From: Galbula dea
Lineage: Eukaryota > Chordata > Aves > Piciformes > Galbulidae
Length of the DNA stretch: 64,000 bases
Direction of reading: 5' to 3'
NCBI GenBank assembly: GCA_013399015.1
Contig: VWZX01006809.1
Span: 413,501-477,500, forward strand
Part shown: positions 27,471 through 38,100 of the stretch, piece after piece
Layout: every line of letters starts with the position of its first letter
Numbering within the stretch: the stretch's first letter is position 1
Made by a program: the position numbers and the translations under genes
The notes under the pieces: model-generated
Told to the model about the DNA's origin: nothing
Database searches by the model: none
What the model saw: the letters and a program-made list of their open reading frames with translations, nothing else

Positions 27471-29318
27471 AAAAAAAATTTTCCCTCTGACCTTATTTCA
27501 GGGACTCAGACAGGATCATCAAAATGTTCTCCTTTTGTCCATAAATCTTATGGATCTATGACCCGGTTTTTGCCTTGGATTCTGTCATATTTAATTAATT
27601 AAGTAAATTTATGCCCATACAGTGCTGGAAAATTACTCTGGTAAATAATGTAGTGCTTCCCAAAATCAGATGAGTATTCAGTAAGCATTAATCCATTGAG
27701 TTAATGAATTAGTTAGCATTTAGTTCTGAAAGGAATGTCTCTGTTGTAAGACAAAAGCTTGAGCTGGGCACAACATAGTTCTGTGGCAACTCTTAATATT
27801 TCAGTTTTTCACTGTGCTGAAACACAGATTTTCTGAAAAAACAAAAATCAAATAAAAAATAAGATCACAGACATTTTCTGAAGCTTAATTGAGAGCTTGC
27901 ACCAAATTACAAAAGCCTAAATTTTGGTATAAAGCAATTAAAATTTTCTGATGAAAACAACAACTGTTGCAAAGCCTGATGGTGGAGGAAATATTAACAA
28001 ACTGTGGGAAACAATAAATTACTGAACTTTGCATCCTGGCCAGTTTCTGGTTGCACAATTGCAGACCGACTCTTCTGCAGTTTCAGAGGAGATGGCATCT
28101 CTTCCCCCTGCTTCCTGTTTACTTGCACACGGTCTCACCACGAGCTACATTTCTTTAATACCTGGGTACAATCTCATATCACAGGACCTGTTTAAGGATG
28201 AAAGGCAGTAAATGAACAGTATTGCCCTTTTTCTTGTTCAGGGAAGCCAGAGAAACTCTCTCAGCATTCTCTGCTGTGCAAGGCATAGAGTCGAGCCCTT
28301 ATAATCTTCTTGAATGGGGCAGAAACTCTTTTGCTATAGGATTTCCTGCTATGTAATTGAAATGTTTGCCTCAGACGAGGAATTTACTTCCACCAGGCAC
28401 CAATCTATCCTTACATGCCAGACTGGCAGCTTCCTTTGTTGTTTTGAAGAGGCTGGAAATTCTTTCAGGAATTCTTTCAGACCTGTGGGACTAAGCCTAC
28501 TATTTAGTTGCTTTCAATTGTATCTTTGTGGGATACTGAAGGTTGAACAATGCCATTTCAAGAGCCCAATTCTCATTCTTCTTTTCTTCATTATTTCTTA
28601 CATGCTTCCAAGTCATAATTGTGACCCCCCCTGCAGTAGGTGTTCCTTAAACCTTTGCACAGTCTCTCTCCCAAAGAGCTTGTAATTTAGCACAAAGACT
28701 CAGTTAAGGCAAGATTAAAGGAAAAAAACCTCAGAAGCAAATCATTTGGATGAGGTTGGTGTGCATTATGTCAAGCAGCACTGTTTACCGAGATTTTTTC
28801 AGTTCTTTTTTTGAATTTCTTCTGTACTCCATATTAATGATTAAAGTCACTATATTCTCATGCATATTCAAGTTATTTTCTTTCCTTCTCCCAGACAAAA
28901 TCCATTGACAGATGTTTGTGGATACCACAGACATCACACTGAGTTAAATAATTTGGATAAAACAAGCAAAAATACTCCTTCTTTTAAAAAGGGCTCCTGT
29001 CAGGAGGTTCATTCCCTCCCTTCAGCACAAATTATCAGGGCAATCATGACTGACTTCACAGGGACCAAATCACTAAACATTGCTTGCTGACATATTACAA
29101 AAGGTTTATTCTGTCCAAGTCTTGTGTTCATGTTTGGCATCTCCAGTGGAACGTGGAAGATTCATAACAGGCCAAGTTAGATACTTGCCATGATGCAGAA
29201 ATAAGGAACAGAAGTGTTTTTCCAGCCTTTCTCAAAAAGGGTGCTATGGGATGGGCAATGGAGAGCAAACAGAGATTGGTAAGGTACAGAGAATGCAAGC
29301 TTTTAAAATTTTGAGGAA
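27471..29318. other. Intergenic, nothing recognised
   Basis: It includes a 123-codon plus-strand frame (28,314-28,685) with no recognisable domain. A 13-bp unit AATTCTTTCAGGA-like is duplicated near 28,457. Confidence 0.55.
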
Positions 29319-29678
29319 GGCCTGGAGGAGACCTTACTGTGGCCTTTCTTTATATAAAGGGGGTTTATAATAAAGATGGAGAGAGACTTTTTTACTAAAG
29401 TCTTTAGTGTCAGGACAAGGGACAATGGTTTTAAACTGGAAGAAGGTAGGTTTAGACTGAACATAAGGATGAAATATTTTATGATGAGGGTGGTGAGACA
29501 CAGAAACAGGTTGCCCAGTGAAGTTGTGCATGTCCCATCATTGGAAATACTCAAGATCAGGTTTCATGGAGCTTTGAACAACTTGATCTGGTGAAAGATG
29601 TTCCTGTTCATGACAGAGGGGTTGGGCTAGATGGTATTTAAATGTCCCCACCCACCAAGACCATTCTGTAATTCTATG
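29319..29678 (+). mobile_element. CR1 LINE, 5'-truncated 3' end
   Basis: Plus orientation, about 360 bp. It starts at GGCCTGGAGGAGACCTTA and ends at CATTCTGTAATTCTATG. An ORF2 C-terminal remnant (29,376-29,594) reads RTRDNGFKLEEGRFRLNI and RNRLPSEVVHVPSLE. It is moderately decayed. Confidence 0.94.
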
Positions 29679-32600
29679 TCTCCATATCCATTCATAAATG
29701 CTCGCTCTGAAGCTCACTGACCATTTGTACCATCAGCACCTGATGGACATCCAGCCTAAAATGGAAACCACTCCCAGTTTTCATGTTTGAGTTCATTTTG
29801 TCACAGCTTTCCTCCTGTGTTTGATCTCACAGCTGGCTGCACACATTAAGCAGAGGAAGGAGTCCCTTGGTTCCTGCTCCCACATCTAACTCCCTGCTTC
29901 CTTATTTTCTGGCCCATAGCTTGGAAGAAATGATGGAAATGTTCCCCAGTGGATAAGCAGGAAGGACACAGAGCTTTGTTGCTACCTGCATGACAGTTTC
30001 ATATCTGAAGGGCTGATCAGCTTTCACCTTCTTCTTGCTTTGGGCTACTCAAGATTGGTCTCAAATGTCTCTGTTGATATTGCCTCTTTGTGTAGACACT
30101 GTAGTGCAGCCCACTGACAGTCACGGGGGCTTTGCCGTATATATTAGAAAATTTACTAGACGTGAGGAGGAGACAATTTGATTTCTTATGCTTGAGAAAC
30201 AAGATTTATATTGTTTCCTTTTTCTTGTACTTTTAGAATAAGATGAGTACTAACCTTTTTTCTCTGTCACCTTATAAGCATTAAGTAATTCTCCAGAAAT
30301 GTGTTAGAAAAAAATTCAACATGAACCGTAACTGGGGGCAATAAATAATACAATAAGGTTTTTAATCAAGCCATGGTTATTCTGATCCATACAAGACAGA
30401 GTAGATAAACATTCCCAAATATTCTTAGAAATATAGGAATGAAAAGCATGTTATAAGTGTGCTGTTAAAAATGCAGAAGGGTCTGCTCATTTCTTGACAC
30501 CATATGTCTGTTTCTTGTATTAAAGGGTTTGGAAATATTGTTTATGGATATTGTATGACCATGAGTGCCAAAAATAATAATCCTATTAAGTTTAGTCCAA
30601 ATAGCATGTAATGAGATTCAAAATGATATGTTAAATACACATTCTAATAATGAAACTCAAATTGCTTTACAAATAGCATAGGGAGAACATTAGCCTATTT
30701 TGATTCTAATAATTACTTGCATCCTGTGTTCCAAATCTATTCAATATGCTTTTTGTAAGAACAAATATTTGTTCTGCTAATTGTTCTGCAATTCTCCTGG
30801 TTATTTTTAAAAGGCTAAAGGGCTACACAAGACCAGCAGTTGTCTGTTAGAATAAGATCTGGCTGCTTTTTTTACTTTAATCATCTTACAGTATTTAAAG
30901 AAATTAGATTCTTTAATACCTCTGTCTTTTGTCCAGATTTCAGTTGTCTGTGTTTTGTATACTATCATTAAACCACTTTTCAAGTAAATCCTTGCCAGAC
31001 TAAACATAATCCTTCCTCACAGAACATTCCATTCAAACCACATACAACCATTGTAGCCTTTTCTATATTGTCCTAAGGTATGGATTTTTAATTCCTAGGC
31101 TAGGTACTGTTCCTAATTTATATATTAATTCTTATCCAACTATTAAGATATTATCATCATATCATAACATCAGTTAATAAGGAGCTATCAGTACATTTTT
31201 GACTGCAGAAAAATGTAAACTATCTATAAAGAGACCATATGGTTTAAATGTTTTTAAATAGAGACAGAATGACTATGAATGGGAAAGGACCTCAGCTTTG
31301 GTTTAGTTCTGACTTCACACTGGAACAGCCAGGGATCTCAGTGGGTATTAGAAATGGACCAGAATTGTATAAATGCTACTTTATCCACCCCTTGAAATAT
31401 TTATTCAGGTTTCTCTCCTTAAGTTCTCTACAGATGTGAAGTCGATTAGTCTTCAGTCTTACTGCCACAATCTCAAAGACCCAGTGTGTGGCCTCCAACA
31501 CATGGAAAGATGACCAATGTGCAAGATGCACAGGGGACTTTTCAGATCTGAAGCCAACAGTCTGAAAAATAAACTACCTGGGGAAAGTGTGTCTTCTTTC
31601 CACTGACAGTGAGGTCAGGTTCAAGGAGAAGCTAAGTATGTGAGTTACATAACAAAACAAGAGTCAGGCAGACAGAACCTCATTATCTTCATTTTTCACC
31701 ACATTGTGCTTTGTTCTTTTAAAAAGTACATTAATTTCATTTTGTACCATCCAAAGTGAGCTTTTCTGAAGACCACTGTAAACTTGCAACTTTTTAATAA
31801 TTTCAGCTCTTTCTAATTTCCCTACATTCCACTTAAAATAAGGAGGGGAAAACCTGTTAGATAGCAGAAATACCCATAGCAATATCCTGGCCTTAAAAGT
31901 ATCTTATGTTTGAATGGTGATTCTTTTTTTTTTCTTAGCTGAGTTGCGTGTAATTCTTTTCACATATACAGAATAGTCCTGGGTATCAAGTACAGCTGGG
32001 ATTTCTGAATACAAATACAACCTGACTGCATACCATTGAAACAAAACTCAGTTGCTTGGAGAGTCTATTGGCAAATTCCTTAAGTCTCATTAATCACGTA
32101 TGTGGTGACACTGGAGGGGGCTCTTTACTTTTTGATTTCTCATTTGTCTCTGATATTCCCTGTTTATTGCAAAATCCCTTCCTTTGCTGGATTTATAAGG
32201 TGACTTTTCCAATACAGTTGTATCCTTTCACTCCAAAGTGGAGCCACCCATGAGTGACATCTAGGAACCTGGAGCTTTTTGATGAATGTCCTTATTCATC
32301 GCAGAGCAAAGAGACCATGACAGACCTTGGAGATGCTTGACAATTATGGATGAAGTTTGCTAATGCTGCTTGCACAATCTGATTCCAATCCCCCCCAGTA
32401 GAACATATCTGTCCCTTCACTCTTCTTCTCTAAGAAATTTGTGATTTCTCTTTAGAAACACGTGTGTCTAATTCTCTTCATAAATATGCATGTCTAATGA
32501 GGAAATTTATGAATTGATCCTCTTTGGAATACAGATTCTGTGATCTTCTGTTGATGTTGAGATCAACATTTATAAAGCTATTCAGGTACCAAGATGTGTT

Positions 32601-34009
32601 TGAAGGTCAAGGCCATGATTGCCTCATGAAGCTCAGCTACTGATCCCTTGAAATCATCTTCTTTCCTGCTTCTAATTTGCTCATGCCTGCTACTGCATAA
32701 ATGGATATAATTTAAGGTTGAAACTTTATCCTTAAAAGGCTCTTTTCTAGATTCTTCTCTTGCCTCTGTGCAGCACTACACTGTGGCCACATAATCTGAA
32801 GTGAAGTCATTCCAGGCAGCTTTTTACTCAAAAGTGGTGTGCTAGGTACACGGAATGGGTTTGCAGAGGGATTTTGCCTTGTGTTTGCAGTGCAGTAATT
32901 GACAGTACTCCAAAGGTCTGCAGTATATGCTATTGGTATTGCACAGTTAGCACACTGCAACTCCATTTGATTTGATGTGCAGGGCACAAATTTTGAAGTG
33001 CACATGAAAAATATCTCAATCACTTCTTGTGTGTCTGATGTCTATACTTACTTTGTCCAGAGTGATGACAGCTGAATTTGAAACATCATTATCTGTTAGT
33101 AAGCACTCAAGGTTCTTTTGCTAAGCTCATAGCAAATATTCTTTGACTGGAAAAATGTGATCTTTCAGAATAAAACCTGTGTGAGGGTGTAGGTACTAAG
33201 TCAAAGTTGTGGATATGCAAAAACTTACCAGATCTTGGAGAAAGGAAGGACTAAAGAGAATTTTTTGTTCTATTTTAAAATACGAGCTGACATATATGCA
33301 GCATATGTAATGTCTAAGCATTACTCACATAAAATCAACAGCACAAATAAATTTGTAACAGGATTCATGGACTCTGGCACTTTTTTTCTCATTCCAAACA
33401 GTACTTAGATGGTGTTTCTTCTCTGCATATGAGGTAGCTAATTCCCTTTTCTGTTTCTTAGCAGGAATTTGGCATAAAAGAGAGCACCACTGCTGTGATT
33501 CCTACTAATTGTCATGTTAAGTAACATGACACTAAGAGCTACCATAGGTGTTAACAAAAAATTGCTTCCAGAACATAAATGTGTGTTGCCAGCAGAATTT
33601 AACCTCAGGCTGTAATTGTAACACTGAGATGCAAGGAGGTTGAAGTGGAGTCCTGCCAGATTTCCCTGGGTAGATTATGCAGGTGTTTCCCTAAAAAAGA
33701 AAAGTTGATAATAGATATGATGGCAATTTCTTCCCTCCAAAAGATAGCATGGGCAAGTAGAATTTTGCATGAGTTTTGACCAGGAAATAATTTGTGATGT
33801 CCCCATTCTTATTTAAATACAGTTTTTTTAGAAAGCATAAGGAAACTTATGTTAAAATATATCATGTGTCAAAACTCCTTATTTGTTAAATGAAAAATAT
33901 TGGTGACTATTCCCATAATGCTTTTTGAATTAGGAACATAGAGATGAATCAAGAAAATGGAAAAGAAAAATATTTCAAAATAAAATATTTTTTTTCAGTG
34001 ACTTCGAGT
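29679..34009. other. Intergenic, nothing recognised
   Basis: About 4.3 kb of AT-rich sequence free of recognised repeats. Confidence 0.6.
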
Positions 34010-34780
34010 GAGGTTGCCCAGTGGCTGTGATCTACCAGAGGAGAGTAGAGGTCAGTCATGAGTGGTGTCCCCCAGGGCTCAGTGCTGGTGCCACTCCTGC
34101 TCAGCACCTTTACTGATGACTTGGATGAGGGGATAGAGTGCACCCTTAGTAAGTTTGCAGGCAACACTAAGCTGGGTGGCAGTGTTGATCTGCTTGAGGG
34201 CAGGGAGGCTCTGCAGAGGGACTTAGGCTGGATCGATGGGCAGAGGGCAATGGGATGAGTTTTAATAAGGGTAAATGTAGAGTCCTGCATTTTGGTCATA
34301 ACAACCCCCAGCAGCGCTACAGGCTTGGTGAGGAGTGGCTAGAGAGCTGGCCGGCAGAGAAGGACCTGGGGGTGCTGATTGACAGCCGGCTGAACATGAG
34401 CCAGCAGTGTGCCCAGGTGGCCAAGAAAGCCAATGGCATCCTGGCTTGTATCAGGAATAGCATGGCCAGCAGGAGCAGGGAGGTGATCTTGCCCCTGTAC
34501 TTGGCAATCAAGGCCAAGTGAGGCCAAACTGGGAGTATTGTGTGCAGTTTTGAGCACTACAGTACAGGAAGGACATCGAGGTGCTGGAGAGGGTACAGAG
34601 AAGGGCAACTAGGCTGATCAGGGGTCTGAAAAACAAGCCTTATGAGGAGAGGCTCAGGGAGCTGGGGCTCTTTAGCCTGGGGAAGAAGATGCTGAGGGGA
34701 GACCTTATCACTGTCTTCAGTTACCTTAAAGGAGGTTGTAGAGAGGCAAGTGTTGACCTCTTCTCACTTGGCATAAATCT
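34010..34780 (+). mobile_element. CR1 LINE, internal ORF2 (reverse transcriptase) fragment lacking the 3' end
   Basis: This is about 770 bp of the reverse-transcriptase half of CR1 ORF2, in broken frames. At 34,058-34,258 the frame shows SGVPQGSVL (RT motif) and, where an active enzyme has FADD, the residues FAGN (34,154-34,165), so the catalytic Asp pair is lost. A stop splits it from the next frame (34,255-34,521: FNKGKCRVLHFGHNNPQQRY, AEKDLGVLIDSRLNMSQQCA). A third frame (34,581-34,802) reads VQRRATRLIRG and YEERLRELGLFSL. Similarity stops near 34,780, before the usual C-terminal block, the 3'UTR and the tail repeats. This is a dead relic. Confidence 0.95.
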
Positions 34781-35467
34781 GTTAAAGTCGATGAAGATCT
34801 GAATGTGAAATGGGTGTGAAAGAGGAAAAGAAAGGCCTTTTGCCTCTGAAAGGTGCTGAGTGTTAAGTGGACTTATTTTAGCCAGACATATTTCCATAAA
34901 TGGTATCGTACTACTGGAAATGCTAAGTGACATCTCTGGATCAGAAAGCAGCTTGCCTCTGTACATGGCATTTCATCTGCATCATCACCATTGTGTGTCA
35001 GATGTGGGCTTGACTGCGATGTTGTATGGAGACACAACATTCACCTTTACATGAACAAGGCTGTCAAGTTACTGGACCATGTAATTAGTGCTGTGCTGAC
35101 TCAGGCTTTGAGGGAATGCACAAATGTCTGCTGTGATAACCACAATCTTTTCCTCTCTTTGACCAAGGAGATTTTGTATTGTCTTTAAAATTTCAGAGAT
35201 GTCCAGGAATGCACAGGAAGAAACATAATTGGGTAAAGGACAGATTTTAGGCAACAAAAAGTGGAATTAAATATTGACAGGTGGGGACTGTGCTTTTCCA
35301 ACATCAAACCCAACAAAGTGGGAATATAAGCATATATATGTATCTGAAGGTTACATATGTCATCTTTTGCCCAAAATTTACCCACTGACAACCAAGACAT
35401 GGGTTAAATCTGAGAATCTTCACTCATCACATGCACAAGCCCCAAGGAAGAGGGAACAAAAATGAAT
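34781..35467. other. Spacer between the internal CR1 fragment and the tRNA-Glu/CR1 chimera
   Basis: Nothing recognised. No continuation of the CR1 ORF2 is seen. Confidence 0.6.
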
Positions 35468-35613
35468 GCCCTAGTAGTCAGGATTCAGTGCTCTCACCAC
35501 CAGGGCCCAGGGTTCGATTCCCAGTCAGGGAAGAATGCTGCTTTGGCAGGGTGGTTAGACTAGATGATCTTTCAAGGTCCCTTCCAACCCCTGACATTCT
35601 GTGATTCTGTGAT
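35468..35613 (+). mobile_element. SINE-like chimera: tRNA-Glu-derived head plus CR1 3' tail
   Basis: Bases 35,468-35,532 align with a tRNA-Glu(CUC). They show GCCCTAGTAGTC, AGGATTCAGTGCTCTCACC, an intact B box GGTTCGATTCC (35,511-35,521) and the 3' acceptor strand GTCAGGGAA. The anticodon loop CTCTCAC lies at 35,491-35,497. About eight bases spanning the A box are deleted. Several differences sit at tRNA CpG positions, as in methylation decay. Bases 35,533-35,613 are a CR1 3' end: TTTGGCAGGGTGGTTAGACT, GGTCCCTTCCAACCCCTGAC, tail ATTCTGTGATTCTGTGAT. Head-plus-LINE-tail is the design of a tRNA SINE moved by its partner LINE. The tail is most like the subfamily of the CR1 at 55,207-55,567. It could instead be a one-off tRNA-CR1 template switch. 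Confidence 0.8.
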
Positions 35614-37111
35614 CTGGCAATTTAGTCACAAAGCAGGATTAAATGAGTAGGAGTCATTTCTTTGGAGGCAGGGAGCAAAAGGTGAGAGAAGGGAGACAGA
35701 ATATTACATAGGAAAAGGAATCCACTCAGTCTTCACCCAAAGTATATAATCCCCTCTGCCAAGACAGGCTTTCCAGAGCCACTGATGGAACTGGGAGTGG
35801 AGGCAACCACTCTAGCTGCCTGTCCTGCCCTGTTGGCCTCTGCGCTTGGCTCGTTTTCATCACCTCGCAAGTATTGCCCCAAATGCACGACAATTTAACC
35901 ATCATAACCTTGCTCATTTCCCTCTCCCATCCTCATCCTTTCCCCTCCCCTGCATGCCTGAACTGTTGCCTTTCTGCCTCCTTGCACAGCTGCAACCAGC
36001 CCAGTCTCTCCTTAGATCTCACTGAATAGGAGATGAGTGAGTAGCAGTTTTGGAAAGGGAGGCAATTTCTTCAATTTGCATGATTTTTAAATTCCTTTCT
36101 TCTTCTTTCACAAAATGGAATCACTCAGTATTGCAACAAATAAGGGAATAAGGGAAGTGCTGAAATTAACTCAAAATGTAAGTCGTGAGCAAATCACAAG
36201 TCAAGTTGGATTCGTTTTCTTCCTTTTTCCTTTTCTTTCATTCTCTTTATTTATTTGTTCATTTTAATGGTGAGATCAAGCAGGGAAGAATTGCCAATGC
36301 ACTTATGAAAAATTGACAGACAATCCATCTGCAGAGAAAACAAACAAACTAAAACCTAAGTCTCTAATCCAGGAGAAGTACTTCAGCATTCATCCAGCAT
36401 CAAAATGGCTTCGTCTAATCAGATTGTAAAACAGGAGGGTCTTGCTGGCTAGAAATGAGCACAAAGAATTTCAGGTGAGGTCAAATATGAGATTGAAGGT
36501 ATATGTTTGGTTAGTTTTCCTCCCTTTCTGGCACCTAGGAAGCTGGGGAAACATTCCTGGCTGTACCCTTGACCTGCTCTGTAGATGTGTTTAGCACATA
36601 TATGTGGTTCTGTTTCTTCCACTACAAAAATTTGTGATACTCAGACTATTCTGAAATTTGACTCCTGCAGCTGAAACATTCTGCAACAGGGTAATTGTGG
36701 TAGGGTTTATAAAGAAAGACAATATTTGTAATTAATGCCAGAAAGATGCCAAAATTACAGTTGAAAAAATGTCAAGGTTCTGAGATCCCCAAACCTCCTA
36801 GACTTTGTTGTTTGTCCTTGTTTAGAACAGCATGGTGAACTCATTAAGATCACATACTGTTCATGTTACTTTACATGATAAAAGCTTATTTGCACATCCA
36901 CAGAGGAACACAGAGGCAATGGTGGAGAGAGAGCCCAAACATACTGCTCTGGCTCCTTGCAGGTCCATCCCAAGATCCACCAGTCCATCACAGGTCATCT
37001 CTACAAGCTTAGAGGAGCCCAGAGGCACAAATGCAGGAGGTAAACCAAAGTAAGGACTTAGAGGAAGAGACACCCCATCCATGCCCCTCCCTGGGCTATC
37101 CTGGTGGCCAA
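35614..37111. other. Intergenic, with a GC-richer pyrimidine tract
   Basis: 35,730-36,030 is richer in C and T than its surroundings (for example CCTCATCCTTTCCCCTCCCC). I cannot assign a repeat family or function. Confidence 0.5.
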
Positions 37112-37232
37112 GTGTGACACCCAACACAATGGGTTAATGCTGGAGCACACTTTAGATTAAGGATGGTGGTGGTGGAGTGCATTTCAGGATTGCATTGGAT
37201 TAATGATGGAAAGTTTAGGGGAGGAATCAAAG

Positions 37233-37300
37233 GTGGGAAAAGGAGGGAATATGGTGATCTAGACAAGTGGGAAAAGAAGGGATTTAGGTGATCTAGACAG
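37233..37300. repeat. 34-bp tandem duplication
   Basis: Two adjacent 34-bp units, each starting GTGGGAAAAG and ending GGTGATCTAGACAR, differ at only a few positions. They lie in the U3-like part of the LTR-like repeat. Confidence 0.85.
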
Positions 37301-37752
37301 GAACAAGCATGACAAACAGAGTGATAAAGCATTGAAAGGGGACAGTTGCATGTAAGTTGTTTACTTATCGTGATCATCATCTGCTTGTCCTGGCACATGA
37401 TCAATGCGTGCTGTCCTATCTTCTCATTAAATTCCATTTCTAAATCTTATCTTGGGTGAGGAATTCCTTATTTGGTGTGCATGTGTGCATACAGGGATTT
37501 GAGTGCCACCACCTGGAGTCATACTGTTGGTCAAATGGTCTAGGAGTCCATAGTCCCAGACACTTCAGTAAATGCAGATGTGTGATTGCTGGTGCAGTTC
37601 TGTTGGACTAATAGTTGAGTAGATGAAATGGCCAGACAGCTGGGTGGTGTGGGTCTCTGAGAGTGAGATCATAGGTGAGTTAGCTGCTGAAGGGACCAAT
37701 AGAGTCCTGTTCAGCTGCTGGAGAGCAGTACATGCATGTGCGTGCATGCATA

Positions 37753-37770
37753 TGTGTGTGTGTGTGTGTG
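37753..37770. repeat. (TG)9 microsatellite
   Basis: Uninterrupted TG dinucleotides inside the LTR-like repeat, followed by a shorter CTTATGTGTGTA. Confidence 0.9.
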
Positions 37771-38100
37771 CTTATGTGTGTAAGATGGTCTGTACCAGTA
37801 GCTGGAGTGGGGCTGCTGCCTCAGGGTCTTGGATACCCAGGTGCCAGCAATTGAGGAGACTGGGATCACAGGCAGCTACTGGGCTAATTGGGTGTCTCAG
37901 CCCAGCTGATGGAGGGATTGCAAATTTGTATAAACACATTATGTATTTTCCACCAACAGACCTTTATCCTGATTGGCCAAAGGGGGAACTGTTTGTGTTT
38001 CTGTGTACTTTGAGTATGTCTGTGTGTGTTTGTGTACATGTGCCCATTGGCAATACATGCTCAGCCCCACCACTGGCTAGACCTAGTTCATGAAGCTGCT

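Larger units (their letters stand above)
37112..38100. mobile_element. LTR-like interspersed repeat with (TG)n tract, boundaries approximate
   Basis: This region differs from its surroundings: GC-richer, with a candidate LTR start TGTGACACCC at 37,112 and a tandem 34-bp duplication at 37,233-37,300. ATTAAA is followed by TCTTATCTTGGGTGAGG near 37,427-37,460, as in LTR R-U5 regions. A (TG)9 run lies at 37,753-37,770, and GATTGGCCAAAGGGGGAACT near 37,972. Several stretches, such as GTGCCACCACCTGGAGTCAT, look familiar from avian endogenous-retrovirus repeats. I cannot fix family, orientation or ends. The 156-codon plus-strand frame inside it (37,623-38,093) is not a recognised protein. Confidence 0.45.

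Noticed and set aside
28314..28685. 123-codon plus-strand open frame
   Set aside because: Nothing in the translation resembles a protein family. A length like this is expected by chance over 57 kb.
35468..35532. Functional tRNA-Glu gene
   Set aside because: The A-box region is deleted by about eight bases, stem positions are mutated, and a CR1 tail is attached directly, so it is a retroposon head and not a tRNA gene.
37623..38093. 156-codon plus-strand open frame, longest outside APOB
   Set aside because: It runs through the (TG)n tract and the LTR-like repeat, is Cys/Val/His-rich from simple sequence, and shows no domain.
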